Notes: generated from the letters alone by a model not told the origin. Positions 44,641-57,924 are shown, counted from the first letter of the stretch. The stretch is DNA of 64,000 nucleotides from Amoebidium appalachense (GCA_963693365.1 CAVNZM010000001.1:5208001-5272000), one strand, 5' to 3'. Made by a program: numbers and translations.

Positions 44641-44642
<2 letters not shown>

Positions 44643-44691
<49 letters not shown>
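44643..44691. repeat. Poly-C of 49 bases
   Basis: Uninterrupted C in the presumed 3' untranslated region or flank of the acid lipase. Confidence 0.95.
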
Positions 44692-44695
<4 letters not shown>

Positions 44696-44803
44696 TCAAA
44701 TCAATGACTTTGGGCCGGCGGTTTTTTTTAAGGGTTTGTAACGAATACTTGTGAAGTACTCCAAAGAACGTTTTATACGCCATGTTGGCAAAGTACGAGG
44801 CTG

Positions 44804-44809
44804 AATAAA
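44804..44809 (+). terminator. AATAAA polyadenylation signal of the acid lipase
   Basis: The first clear AATAAA after the lipase stop at 44418, 385 bases downstream and beyond a 49-base poly-C run. Confidence 0.4.
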
Positions 44810-45130
44810 CACTGCGCAGGCATGCATATTTGATCTACTGGTCGTGGCTGGGGTCGTGCGCCATCCCGATCATCATGATATGGCATATCCATATGCATGT
44901 TTAAGGTCATATATCTATTTTATATGCGTAGAGTTATGCCATTTGCCTGTGTTTGTATATACATATATGCATATGTAGGGATTTGCACTTTGGGATACGG
45001 ACAATCCGCCCACAGTCACGTTGCGCTTTCCAACAATCAGTCGGGCAGGTGGGTGCATATTCTGAACGTGGATATACATGTCAACAAAAGGCAAGAGCAG
45101 GGTGGAGGGGGGGGGAAAGAGGGGAAGTGT

Positions 45131-45161
<31 letters not shown>

Positions 45162-45681
45162 GGGGGGGGGCACGGGAGATTTTTTTTTTTTTTTTTCCCC
45201 GGGGGGAGGGGGGGGGGGGGAGGTGAGATAGCTTATTAGAGTGCAAACATAAAACAATGAATTGGCTCTCTATAAATTAGTGTCATACCGTACCCGGTAT
45301 GTCAGACAGCACCACCATTAACTCTAATAAATCATCCATCGTACCTTGGTGCTAGCGCTATTTTGCGTCATTTTACTACGAAGTAATGCCATTGGTCTTG
45401 ATCTTCAATCTTGTGTACACGCTCGTGCTGTCACCCCATCAAACAGGCACCTGAATCAATCGCTTTGCAACTATCACAGGCACAGCTACGTTAGGACGTT
45501 TTAACCTGCACCATGGCCAGAACCTCACTATGTGCTTTGATGCGCACGACACCTGGTGTGCCCCCCCCCCCCCCCCCCCCCCCACACCCCCTTCCCCGCC
45601 CATCCTTTCCTCTCTTACATCCAGCCAACCAGGTTCCCGTGACATATTCTCCCTTTATACCTCTCGACACAAACGCACAGA

Positions 45682-45785
<104 letters not shown>

Positions 45786-45916
45786 ACCGCCAGAATACCT
45801 TCAAAACCACACTCCAGCCTGCGATAATTTCCTCTTTCAAGCAAAACACCAATGCAAGAGAAGGATCAGGAAAAAAAGGGAAGAAGAAGGGAAAGTAACC
45901 GGTAGACACGTGGCAA

Positions 45917-46524
45917 TCACTCCGGCTCATCCACGATGTAGTCCAGGGCAAACACTACCAGGGCCACCAGCGCCTTGTCCACATTTGGTGCAACATGACG
46001 TCCACACAGTCTGTATTCTCCCTGTCCACCAAACCGTGTGTTGTATCATTCATATCCATAATCTTGTATTTCTTTTCCCGTATATCCCCGACAATCTTGA
46101 GGTCCGGAAGCTGCGTCATCTCATCGAATTCGATTTGCGGTGCCGGGTTTTTGACGAAAAACACCACCGCTATGCACTCTCCGTGTACTGGCAAAGACCT
46201 CTGCACCACAACACGCACCTTCCCGGTTCGATCGTAAAGAAAAACCTTACACTTTTTCGTGAAAAACTTTCTTCGCAAACTCGCCACATGCTCGTTCGAT
46301 GCATCATACATATCTGAGTGATCATGTAGGCTCATTACTTTGCCCTTAAGCTCAAACGCTTTGGCATTGTTTTCATTTGCATCAACAAAAGTGGCTGACT
46401 CCCCACCAACCTTGCTCTTTGCGTAGTTTTGCATCTTCAGCAAACCCTGTTGTCCCACCGGTTGAGTCTCACCAAAAAGCCCAAATGGGCGGAGGGGCCC
46501 CCGCAGTTTAGGTGCCGTGCTCAT
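45917..46524 (-). CDS. LURP1-related (LOR, tubby-C2-like) protein with a one-base frameshift
   Basis: Intronless gene for a small beta-barrel protein of the LURP-one-related family; in relatives the fold is linked to membrane or lipid binding, and the role here is unknown. Reads MSTAPKLRGPLRPFGLFGET, then ELKGKVMSLHDHSDMYDASN, VASLRRKFFTKKCKVFLYD, LKIVGDIREKKYKIMDMND and RENTDCVDV, the usual order of strands. Near 45995 the frame breaks: the original frame runs into MLHQMWTRRWWPW and stops at 45955. The next frame gives VAPNVDKALVALVVFALDYI and ends DEPE at 45917, the normal end of the family. One missing base would restore 202 residues. This is a sequencing error or a recent pseudogene. The start is the first ATG, preceded by AAAA. 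Confidence 0.8.
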
Positions 46525-46554
46525 TTTTGATTTCTGCGCTCTCAGGATGATGCT

Positions 46555-46610
<56 letters not shown>

Positions 46611-46623
46611 TGTATGTGTGTGC

Positions 46624-46688
<65 letters not shown>

Positions 46689-47764
46689 TCTCCGTGCCTG
46701 TGTTATGTTACAGGGGTAGAGCTGAGGCGGAAAGACTGTGGGCATCTGAAGTGGGCTGAAGATGAAATGTGGCCGATTTTGGGAACTAACGCAAGGGGAC
46801 AGAAGTGTGTGTGTGTGTGTGTGTGTGTGTTTTGGGGGGAGGGTGGGGGGGATGGGGAAGCAGGAGGAGGAATAACAATCAATCGACGGAGAAAGGGGGC
46901 GAGCCCAGTGATCAACGTGATCGATGTTGTTGACGAAAAAGTCACACTTGCAAGTCCGGCCTGTGCACGGTGACACATGTGTAGCCAGCCCCTGCCCGGG
47001 CAGGCCGCAAATCAAAGTTTTTTCGCCTCAGTCCTAAGCGGTTCAGAGTATGATTACAATCCAACCGATAGATTACATTAGTTTTTTCTTAGTCCGCAAA
47101 ATTTAACATATATGTATAATTGGTTTAGCTGCGGAAGATAAAACCACCGATGTTACCAGACAACGCTTACGCAATCATCCCGGGGCCGACCCAGATCACG
47201 GCCCTCTGAACACAAAGATGTCGACTGGTCAGTGGCCAGGCTTCATCATCGGAAAAGAAAAGGCCCTCCACGACCCAGATCACGGCCCTCTGAACACAAA
47301 GATGTCGACTGGTCAGTGGCCAGGCTTCATCATCGGAAAAGAAAAGGCCCTCCGGGAAACCTCAGCAGCTCTACAACAGCTTTGCAAGTAGAGCTTGCCT
47401 ATCCTATTAATCTACTGACTGCCTCCATACGTTTGACTCTCTAGGCCGTCACACACATAATCAAACAACCCCCACCCTCTCACCCCCCCGGGGCCCATCC
47501 GTGTACACGCACACGCACGCTCAAACACAACATTACCGTTGAATAATAAATTTACACCATGTATAAACACTCGATCGGAGCTCCGTTGGTCATCTTGATG
47601 GCCACGGGGACGCTGATCAATCCTAAGGTTGACGTTTATAAGTAAGTGTGGCTGACACACGGAGTCGACACTAAGGCCCTCATAGTGATTTCCTGCCACC
47701 GTGGTATTGCAGACTGAGTTATCACTGCTCATTCCCGAGTGACTCGTGGCATGCACTGTCTTGG
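46525..47764. other. Spacer between the LURP1-related gene and the RT fragment
   Basis: Holds (GT)n at 46556-46608, a (TGCG)n run at 46624-46689 and an 84-base tandem duplication (47187-47354). No gene is seen. Confidence 0.55.
47187..47354. repeat. 84-base tandem duplication, two copies
   Basis: Two head-to-tail, apparently identical copies (47187-47270 and 47271-47354), from CGACCCAGATCACGG to AAAGGCCCTCC. The period is a multiple of three and one frame stays open, but no protein family is recognised. Confidence 0.85.
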
Positions 47765-48570
47765 TTGTGGTCGGATCTTGTCTGCTGTAGCATGCGATTG
47801 CGCGTTCTGATTGGTGCGATCATCAAGTCACACCGTGTCCCCCTGTACTTTTACGCAACCCTGTTTAAACGTAACCCAACCTGTACGGCCACGGATCTGG
47901 GGAAGGCGCCCCCTCCTGTTTTTGTTCCACCCACCGACACACCACCACCCCCACACACGGCGTGGTCAGCGGGGCCGGCTGAGTTTAGGGCTGAACTGGG
48001 GGCACACTTTACCCCAGATGCGGTATGGCAGTTAGTCTCCCGTTACCCGTCCCGCAAAGCGTGTGGGCCGGACGGCATCCCTATGGCGCTACTTTAAGGT
48101 ACTCATCCCACCCCAACCCGAGAAAGACGAAAAGCGTGGCCCGCCGCCACCACTTACATGTATTCACATGTATTCTTAGCGAATTGTTTAGCTGGTATTC
48201 TGATGTCGGTAAAGTGCCCTCGGAGTGGCTAGACACCATAGTGTTTCCCATCAAGAAAACGGTTGCACGGGGTCCCATTCACGAATTTCGCCCTATCACC
48301 CTTACGTCCGTTTTTCGCCGATTATTCGAAAGTGGCCTTTTACAGGCCTTTTCCCGTAACCCCACCCTTAAGCAGGCTTCCCAGCTGAGCCCTCTTCAGG
48401 CGGTGTTTCGGCATCGTCGACACTCATGTTACGCACAAATCCTCACCCTACATAATGCAACTCAAAGTGATACCGAGCACCTCGTATTTATCGATCTTAA
48501 GAACGTGTACGACACGGTCGACCTCCCTCGCGTGTACGACACGGTCGACCTCCCTCGAACCCCCAAATAA
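47765..48570 (+). pseudogene. Decayed non-LTR retrotransposon reverse transcriptase fragment
   Basis: Two overlapping frames (47765-48097 and 48025-48570) together give the first half of a LINE-type reverse transcriptase: RKACGPDGIP, then VPSEWLDTIVFPI, FRPITLTSVFRRLFE and FIDLKNVYDTVD, the last containing the first catalytic Asp. A frameshift lies near 48080-48100. The GFR..RS motif is eroded to VFRHRRHS, the YxDD box is absent, and there is no endonuclease or 3' end. At the 3' edge a 27-base unit (VYDTVDLPR) is tandemly repeated (48504-48530 and 48531-48557). An old, truncated, inactive copy. Confidence 0.75.
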
Positions 48571-48960
48571 CCTTATGAAGTCATTCAAAGAAATTGACAA
48601 GCTTTCAAAAAGACAGAAGCGCTGTACAAACCGCACATTCCTCAGTCTTCGAAGCAGACGAAAAAAGAAATAGAAAAAACCATCACCAGGAGACTCAGAA
48701 ATCAGGAGTCGAAAGTTGGTGGTCTAGGGAGTTGTGTCATTTTGAAAAGCGTGTTTTGATTGGTTATTGTCGCCTATATACAAGGAGTCCGTCCGGCAGT
48801 CGAGCCAGTAACTTGTCAGACTTGCCGAGTTTGCTGCTATTTTGCTGACCATGCTCGCTCAAAGTTTCTTGTTGTAAACGTAACCCCACTAAAGTTTCTA
48901 TATAGATCTCGACAAAACATCCGTTTCCCTCTTACTTGCGCTCAAGACCATACACCCAAC

Positions 48961-49641
48961 ATGGCTTCAGCAACTCGCAAGCCCGTTCTCCTTTTTGATC
49001 TGGACGGGACGCTAACAGAGACAGACCACCTCCACTACGAAGCTTTCACGGAGGCCCTTGCACCAAAAGGGAAAGCAATTACCCAGGAGTACTACCTAAC
49101 AGAGATCCTTGGTAACAACAACGCAGAAATTTTCAAAAAGATACTACCAGACGACCCCGTTAGCGAACACGTGAAATTTGCCGACGAAAAGGAGAGGATC
49201 TTTCGGGAAAAAGCTGGAACGAGTCTCGTTCCGACACCCGGTTTGTCCAAATTGCTAGATTGGGCTGAGCAGAATAACATTGCAAAAGCAATCGTCACGA
49301 ACGCGCCAAGCGAAAACGCAGAGATGATGCTTACAGGGTTGGGCATAGCGCACAGGTTCCCACATGTTGTTCTGGGTGGCGAGCTGGAGTTTGGCAAGCC
49401 ACATCCACTTCCATATCTCACGGGATTGGACAAGCTTCAAGGGACCCCATCTGTCTCTGCTGCTTTCGAGGATTCTAAATCTGGAATCAATGCTGCTGTG
49501 GCTGCGGGGCTTACCGTTTTTGGTATAACGTCGAACATGCCGACCGAGGAGATCTTGAAGGCAGGGGCACACTATGCCATCAAAGACTTTAACGATCAAC
49601 AGCTGTGGAGATGGCTCGACACGATTAAGAAGTGTGCGTAG
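48961..49641 (+). CDS. HAD-superfamily phosphatase (beta-phosphoglucomutase-like subfamily)
   Basis: Intronless, 226 residues, probably cytosolic. A haloacid-dehalogenase-type hydrolase acting on a small phosphorylated substrate that cannot be named from sequence. Motif I is LLFDLDGTLTETD (nucleophile Asp and general acid Asp). Motif II is IVTNAPS. Motif III is the Lys of EFGKPHPLPYL. Motif IV is FEDSKSGINAA. The alpha-helical cap between motifs I and II fits the beta-PGM/phosphoglycolate phosphatase group. The start is the ATG at 48961, which leaves only a short leader (MASATRKP) before the first strand; in-frame codons upstream show no conservation. The intronless structure contrasts with its neighbours, so transfer or retroposition is possible. 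Confidence 0.92.
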   Translation: MASATRKPVLLFDLDGTLTETDHLHYEAFTEALAPKGKAITQEYYLTEILGNNNAEIFKKILPDDPVSEHVKFADEKERIFREKAGTSLVPTPGLSKLLDWAEQNNIAKAIVTNAPSENAEMMLTGLGIAHRFPHVVLGGELEFGKPHPLPYLTGLDKLQGTPSVSAAFEDSKSGINAAVAAGLTVFGITSNMPTEEILKAGAHYAIKDFNDQQLWRWLDTIKKCA

Positions 49642-49804
49642 GTCGACGTGGGGCCGGGAGGGAACACACACACGTTTAGAGACCGGACACGCCGTTATAC
49701 ACACATATAGAAACACGAGAGGCGCGGATGCACAGCTGAGGAAGAAGCTAATTTAGAAGCTTGTAGCACACAGTCTTTCATGACGTGTTTCCTGCAAGAA
49801 TGGT

Positions 49805-50020
49805 CTAGCACACATACACACATAACAAAAAGGAATACGAAGGACCGGTAGCTTGTTCTCCTATACTATTCCGCCAAGAAGGGCGTACTTTGCTGGACCT
49901 TTCTAGGGTCACACGTAGACCAGCTAACTTGTCTCTCTTTAGCCCATGCCAGATGTGCACGTCCACTAGCAGGGGCACGAGAAGGCCAACACTCCGGCAG
50001 TATTCAAGGAGGCTTTTTCC
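49805..50020 (-). CDS. Possible terminal exon of an unidentified gene
   Basis: An acceptor-like CTTTTTCAG precedes an open frame of 71 codons with balanced composition, reading GKSLLEYCRSVGLLVPLL and VDVHIWHGLKRDKLAGL before a stop. I find no partner exon: the C-terminal exon of the gene upstream on this strand already ends at 51515, and joining in its phase 1 gives a stop. It could be chance. Confidence 0.2.
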   Translation of the reverse strand, partial: GKSLLEYCRSVGLLVPLLVDVHIWHGLKRDKLAGLRVTLERSSKVRPSWRNSIGEQATGPSYSFLLCVYVC

Positions 50021-51196
50021 CTGAAAAAGAAAGAACATCCCTACGGTTATATTCAGTGCATGTCACATTGCTTGGCTTTATTTTCCTAATTATAGAACCT
50101 TGGATTTTCGATCCGATGAGCTGTTCAGCAGGGATCTTATAGTGCATGTGAACTTTGGGATTTCGAAACGGATCTTAAGCGCATGTGTGTCCTGGTGGCA
50201 ACATAGCAGGAATCTAATAGCACGGTTTACTAATAGACTCGAGCTCTTTTAACTTTGTCTAAAATAATGCATATACGAGAATCCCCGTCCCTTGAGATCC
50301 CTGTGGTCGCTTTACCGATTGTGTGTTCAGTTTGGCATTTCTGAGACTGTCCCCCCCCCCCCCCCCCCCCCTCCCCCCTCTTCCAAATCTATCTCTCTTC
50401 TCCCCTCCCTTCCCCCCCACCCTTTCTCTTTCTCCCTTTCGTGCATTTCTGACACTATCTCCCTCCCCCCCCCCCCCCCCCCCCCCTGCCTTCCTCTATC
50501 TCTCTCTCCCCCTTCCTTCCCACTCCACCTTCTCTCTTTCTCGCTCTCTCTGGTGCGGGCAGGGGGAGGGTGTGTGTGTGTGTGTATGTTGGGGGGGGGG
50601 AAAGGGGGGGGGAGTCTCCCTTTCGTCCATTTCTGAGACCCCGCCTCCCCCCCCCCCCCCCCCCTTCCTCTCTCTATCTCTCTCCCCCTCCTCCCAGCTT
50701 TGCCCTCTCTCTCTTTCTCCCTGGTGGGGACAGGGGAGGGTGTGTGTGGGGGGAGGGGAGGGGGGGGGGAGGGGGGGGAGGAAGGGGAGGGGAGGGGGGA
50801 AGGCTGGAGGATGTGGAGGGATTGGCCAAGATTTCCGCGGGCTGGGGACCATTCGACATGTGACTTGCTGAAAGTTGCTATTAACAACGTACGTGCAACA
50901 TCCGTCACGTGTCTGTGCTGTGGGGAACAAAACAGCATCCATAACTGTGTCTCTACTGATGTGTACAATTCATCTATGCAAACCTCGTGAGAACACCAGA
51001 GAATATACAAAACACGCCAAAACTATTATAATCAGTGGACTGAATTACCCTGATTGCCCCTCGACACTCACGTTCCTCGTGCATTCGTGTTGTGTGATTG
51101 TGTGTGCAAGTGCACACCTGTGTGCATGTTTGTGGCAGCAAAGCTTGGGATGTGTGTGTGTGTGGTGGTGGTGGGAGGGGAAGGGGGGGGAGGCAA

Positions 51197-51200
<4 letters not shown>

Positions 51201-51274
<74 letters not shown>
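51201..51274. repeat. (GT)n array
   Basis: About 37 GT units between the HAD gene and the coiled-coil gene. Confidence 0.95.
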
Positions 51275-51276
<2 letters not shown>

Positions 51277-51514
51277 CGCGCTCGCGTGCGTGCTTGTAGG
51301 GTGGAGCCTGGGAGTCGTTCTACTTGCTTTCTGATCAGTCATGAAATAAAGCACATCCCTACACCCTCCCGACACCACATATTCGGACACCTACATTCAA
51401 AATCTTTGAAGCTTTTACTACAGCAGCAAACAGATATATAACAACAGTAGGCGAAATTAATCAGATAAAAACCACCATTAAAAAAAGTGAGGAACAAAGA
51501 GCAAGATTTATGTC

Positions 51515-52210
51515 TTAAAAATATCCTACGGATGACTCTCCGCTCTCTTCCTCACTCTCTTGGCCCGGATCGAAAAACCCGACTCCCCTTAACCCGTCTC
51601 CCAGGCCAGTTCTCATTCCCCCACCTCCGCGTGAGGAATAGAGGCTGCTACCAGCGTCAAACGATCTATAAATATCCGAGGTCTGTGATTGGCCAAGAGT
51701 CTGCGAAGAATGCCCTGATTGGTAGACGGGGGCAGGGAAAAACGAACCACGGGCAGTTATTTGAGATGAGGTGAGAGAGGACTGAAGGGTGGTGGGTGTT
51801 GTCTGGGAGGGGCCTGGTGTACCTACGGATGACATGGTTTGGCCTGTGCATGCACATTTCAGTTATCTTTGGCCAAGGTAGGCGCTATCATGGAAGGTAA
51901 ACTATAATGTACTGAACCCCCCCCCCCAACCCCCCCCCCCCCCCGCCCCCATCCCCATCCCCCTTTTCCCCCCCTTCCCCTCCCCTCCCCTCCTTCCCCC
52001 TTTCACCGCACCCGAATGCCCGATGCCTCACCTGGTCACACATCGTTTTCTGACTGATGTATTTTACTTTTGTCAGTCATATCCCAAAAGGGAGTATATA
52101 TTCCGACTTTTTGTTTCATTTCTAAAAAAATATAGTCAAGTTTGGTCCAACAACGGCAGCGGGAAGGCAAGACAAAGATATAACATCACATGCACATACG
52201 TACCCACATG

Positions 52211-52280
<70 letters not shown>

Positions 52281-52327
52281 CTTGGTGTGTGTGTATAAGT
52301 GTGAAGATGGGGCGGAGAGGGGATAAA

Positions 52328-52366
<39 letters not shown>

Positions 52367-52666
52367 ACATCACTCACCTTCTCTGGCCGTACCTACTCGT
52401 GCCCCGTCCCTTGTTGCACTTGTCCCACCTCCCACCCAACCCCCACTAGCCCCTGCCCCAAAGAACCCCCCCGTGGTATCTGGGGGGTCTGACGTCCGGC
52501 GGCTGCGTCCAAGGGCAACGGTAGCTGATTCGATGGTTTGGTATTCCTCCAGACCTGTGATTGGGGGATTCTTCTGAGTTGGTCAAATTATCGCATTTGA
52601 AATTGCCTTTTTCGTTTTCTGTGATTTCTCTTTAAGTGCGCGGGGAGATGGAAGGTGTGTGTGTGT

Positions 52667-52752
<86 letters not shown>

Positions 52753-54035
52753 TTGGTATGGGATGCAAGTGAAATAGATATACCGGTCGTACACATAATG
52801 CCTTGAAACATGTGCAGGATGTTGAAGTGAATAAAGTGGGCAGAGGGGAGGTCTATTGGCTGTCATACGAAGAGGAATGGCATCATGCTTAGGCCTGGGT
52901 AAATATCCTCCCCCCTTCCCCCCCCCCCCCCCCCCCTCTCCCTAAATATCCTCCCCCCTTCCCCCCCCCCCCCCCCCCCCCCCTCTCCCCAAATCCCCTG
53001 TCTTTAAAAAACAAATAACAAAACGAACGTGAAAGTGAGGGGGGGCGGGGGGTGGAGAGAGGAGGGCGGAGAGGAGAATGGAAAAAGAAAAGAGCAGAGG
53101 GGGAGACAGGGCGGGGGGGAGGCGCTGAGAAGGAGGAGGGGGGGGGGGGGGGGAGGGGGGAGGAGGAGGGGGTGGCAGCACCTTCAGATATTGTCGCTGC
53201 CGAGCCTGGCACCTGCCTCGCCGGGGGGTTTTTCCAACCATCCTTCTCCAAAGAAACCCCACTACTGGCTGGTCTCGAACCCCTCCGAACACTGTCACTA
53301 CTTCTGGCCGATATTGTGCCACTAGCCGTGTTAGGACCCCCGCTTGTGTGCAAGCTTACACTGCTACTGCTTCCCGCTCCAACGCCTGAAATTTGGGAAA
53401 TTTGGGGATTTGGCGACATATTTTGGGTGGTTTGGGAAGAGAGTGAGGACCGTCTAACGGGTGTGGTGGCGGTCGTGGCCGTAGAAATTATCTGTTGGCC
53501 GTCCGAAAATCTGCCTTGCAGGGGTTCATGCCGTGAAATAGCTGTGGGTGTGGGGGGTTCCGATGTCTGAAAATTGTTAACGCCGTCACGTGATGAACGG
53601 TGTTGAGAGGGTAGCGGGCTGCCTGACTTGTCAAACTGCGTTTGTGTGGATGGTTAGAGAGTGAAGTTCCTTGGATGAGAGGGGGGGGGGGGGGGGGGGA
53701 GGGGGGGGGGGGAGCTAATAAAGTAGTGTGTGTGTGTGTGTGTGTGTGCTGTTGGAGAGGGGGGGGGGGGGGGGGGGGAGAAGAAAGAATGGACAGGCAG
53801 AAAAGGAAGCTGGAGTTCGAGGCAGGAACGGAGGTTGGACGGCATTGATCAGAATTGCCAAGTGATGTAGTGATGTTAGGTGAAAGCGGGAGGGGGGGGG
53901 GGGGGGGTCAGTTCATTTTCCCTGTCCCCCCCCCCCCCCCCCCCCTCCCACACACACACACACACACCCACCCACCCACCCACCCACCCACCCACCCACC
54001 CACCCACCCACCCACCCACCCACCCACCCACCCAC

Positions 54036-54073
<38 letters not shown>

Positions 54074-55099
54074 ACCATCATAGGTGTTGGTGTTGTTGCT
54101 CTGCCAGGCAGAGGGGACTGTTGGCTTTCTCTCTTCTTCTTGGCCTCTGCCCTCAATGCCTCCCACCTTTTCCTGCACCCATATTCTAAAAGTTTAGTTT
54201 TCAAAGATTATAATAATAAATAATAACGGACCGACCTTGTGAGTTCCTATATCCATTCAACGAACTAAACATAATGAGGGTGGTGCATGCCTGCTTTCTA
54301 CTCAACCTTACTGCATCCCACTTCTTGCATGGTACCCAAAGTTAGAGAGAGGAATACTAAAAGGGGGGCCGGGGGGGGTCCCTTCCTTTTCCCTCTCACT
54401 CTTCCTCCTTCCATCCCCCTCCCTCTCTCCTTCTCTCTCATTCTGCCCCCCCCCCCTCCCCCCCCCCTCTCTCTCCCTCCCTCTTCCCGTCCTCCCCTCT
54501 CCCCCCTTCCCCCTCTTCCTCCCACCTTTTCTCCCTCTTCTTTTGCACTCTCCCTCTCTCTCTCTCGTTCCCTCTCCCTCTCGTCCCCTCTCTCTCTCCC
54601 CCCTTCTCCACCAACCGCCCTCCCCCCCCCCCTCCCCCCCCCCCCTCCTTTTCTAGACCTCCTCTTTCCTTCTTTTTTTGTCCCCGGAGATTAGAGTGTG
54701 CAGCCCAGCTGATTGTGTACTGATGTGTCGTGTGGCCGAGGTGCCAGGGGAAAAGGCGGTATACGAATGTGCATGTATGTGTGTGTGTGTGTGTGGAAGG
54801 GGGGGGGGGGGGGGATTGGAGAGAGGGGGGGGGGGGGGGGGGGGGGAGGGGGAGGAATAGCATACACAAGGTAGTCTCTCTCTTTGGCAAGCTGCTGATT
54901 TTGTTGCCTAATTTGGGAAAGTTCCCCCTGGAGCCTCTCATTCTCCCTCGCCAAAGCTTCCTTTTCTTCATCAAATTTCGAGGCGAGTTGGGGGGGTCTG
55001 TGCTGGTAGACAGATGCAGCCATGATGCTCTGCTTCAATTTGCGTGCCTGTGCCAGTCAAAGCCCCCAATTTTTAAGTGATGTCGACAGTTTTTCAGTT

Positions 55100-55169
<70 letters not shown>

Positions 55170-56043
55170 AAGAAAGAAAAGAAAAGAAAAGAAAAGAAAA
55201 GAAAAGAAAAGAAAAGAAAAGAAAAGAAAAGAAAAGAAACATAAGCACACACCCGAGCTGCACACATTTCCTTGTATTCCATTGGAACCTCCATATTTCT
55301 CCCCATTAGTCCTCCCATGCTGTTTTCTGCAGTGCAGTGCAGCTACGTTATGATGCGATAATAGAAGTGCATGGGGCTTGTTGAATAGAAATCCAAGTTC
55401 GCACTTGGCTCTCTTGAGGTATTCTAGTAACTACACCATCCATGCTTTAGAATGAGGTGGTAAGAGACAGATGAACAAAATGGCGACATAATGAGGGCTC
55501 CGAAAAAGCTTCTCTAAAACCTCACTGAGTAGCCCTTTGCACATCAGCAAATCACCAATCAAACACCTCACCACACTTCCTTTTTCAGCAGGTGTGCCCC
55601 CAACCACCAATCAAACACCTCACAACCCTTCCTTTTATAGCAGGTGTGCCCCCCACCCACCCACCTGGTCCTCAGCGTTTATTCTGAAGTCACTCAGTCC
55701 TCTCCTCATCTGCTCCGTCTCCTCCACCGTCTGAGCCAACTGTGAATTCTCAAGCAGTAGCAGCCGCACCTGAATCATCATTCTTTCAGTTGATTGGTCG
55801 ATCTAAGATTTAGATCTAGAATGTGCAGGTTTGGTGGGCAAACCATAAATATCCGGATCCTTCTTGTGCTTCAAAGCACCAAAAAAAGGGATGGGGAAGG
55901 GGAGGGGGGGGGGTTGGTGTGGATTAATGTGTACTGTTCGTCAGACAGAGAGCCATGCAGGAAAAATGCAAAGGCATGCATAAGGTGACATGGCCTATTT
56001 AATGAGAGTGCTCTTGGAAGGGGGAAAAAAATGCCCGGGGGGG

Positions 56044-56078
<35 letters not shown>

Positions 56079-56261
56079 TATTGGAACAGAACCCATTTCC
56101 GGAATGTGTCCCATGCCTTCATAAGGGAGAAGGGCTGACGTTCCCAACCGCTCGTCCGATGCTGCTTCTCAATACTTTTATTTTACACCCAAAAAAAAAG
56201 GGGGGGGGGGGGGGGGGGGAGGGGGAGTGGGGGGGGGGGAGGGAGAGGGGGAGGGGAGGAA

Positions 56262-56298
<37 letters not shown>

Positions 56299-56382
56299 GG
56301 TCACCTGTTCACTCAAAGACTCCACCAGTCTTCTCCAAACACGTTCGGCCTCCTCTCTGCTCTCGATCCCTGCCTCCAGCAG

Positions 56383-56431
<49 letters not shown>

Positions 56432-56549
56432 CGCGTGTGTATGTTGTGTGCGTGTGCGTGTGCGTGTGTGTGCGTGTGCGTGTGCGTGTGCGTGTGCGTG
56501 TGCGTGTGCGTGTGTGCGTGTGCGTGTGCGTGTGCGTGTGCGTGCGTGC

Positions 56550-56632
<83 letters not shown>

Positions 56633-57738
56633 CACGTGTTTTTGTGGTGTGCGATGTATTAAGCTTGCATACCATCAAACATCATAAAGCCATATGTGGA
56701 GGCCCCGACACGAAGCCGATCACATATACACACAGAGAACCCGGCTTGTTTTTGTGCTGTTTACACGCACCTGGCATGCGGAAATTTTTAAGACAAAGTT
56801 TAGGAGAAGTGCAACATGCCAATACATCATACGCAGAACGAAGGATCACGTGTGCGTGTGTGTCCGTCTCTTTGTGACTGTGTCTGTGCTTGTGTGTGTA
56901 AGTAGGTGGTTTCGAGTGCGCGAGTGCATATGTGTGCGAGTGTCTGCGTGTGTGCGCGCATCCACACATGTATTTATGCAAATGTGTGGGGTTGTGGTGG
57001 TGGTGTGTCAACAACCAAGTACCTTCACACACTCTTCCTGCTGCTGCTGCATCAACACAAACGGAGGGACACCTTTTTCCTTGCCTGGAGGCACTTTTTC
57101 GCTGGGTCCACCTTCGACCTCTCCATCCTGCAAAAAGCAAACGTCTGCATTAGTACTTGTATTTCAATGAGAACTTTGGGCCTAACCCCCTTCGCACACC
57201 CCCAGCTGTACATGCACATGCACGCAAGCGTACACACACACAGGCAAGCACGCACGCAAACACGCGCACGCGGACACACACAGGACACACACAACACGTG
57301 TGTGTGTGTGTGCACGCAAGCACATACTACCCACACACTTCACAGCCCTTACGCGTCCAACCCCACCCACAACCATCTACGCTCACATCCATCCCCACCA
57401 CCCACACTGATAAAACCGCTTCCCTGGTCCCCAGTCCACCTTCCAAGTACATGGATAAGTGTAATATTTAACAAGTCATCAGGGACAGCAAGAGGGAAGT
57501 ATGATTATGTTTTCTTTCTGTCTTTCTATTTTCTTTTCTCTTCCTTTTTTTCCCCTTTCTATTCTTTCTTTCTTTCTTTCTTTCTTTCTTTCGTTTTTTT
57601 TTCTTTCTTTTTCTTTTTTTTTTTTTTGGGGGGGGGGGGGGGGGATAACAAACTACATCAACTCAAGACTACAGACAGGGGGCGTTCATAGGCGTATGTT
57701 TGCAAGTAACGGTTTTCCCGAGTGAGTGTGTGTCAGGG

Positions 57739-57774
<36 letters not shown>

Positions 57775-57891
57775 CGTTTTGTTGGGTCTTTGGAGGGATA
57801 AGGTTTGGGGAAGTGTTTGTAGACACGGTTGGTTTTGCTGCTGGGCGGGTTGGCTTTCTTTCGGACTGCTGCTTGAGTTGCTGCTGAAACT

Positions 57892-57924
<33 letters not shown>

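Larger units (their letters stand above)
49642..51514. other. Convergent spacer after the HAD gene
   Basis: Contains a possible orphan exon (49805-50020), a C-rich and G-rich region (50350-50810) and (GT)n at 51201-51274. Otherwise nothing recognised. Confidence 0.5.
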
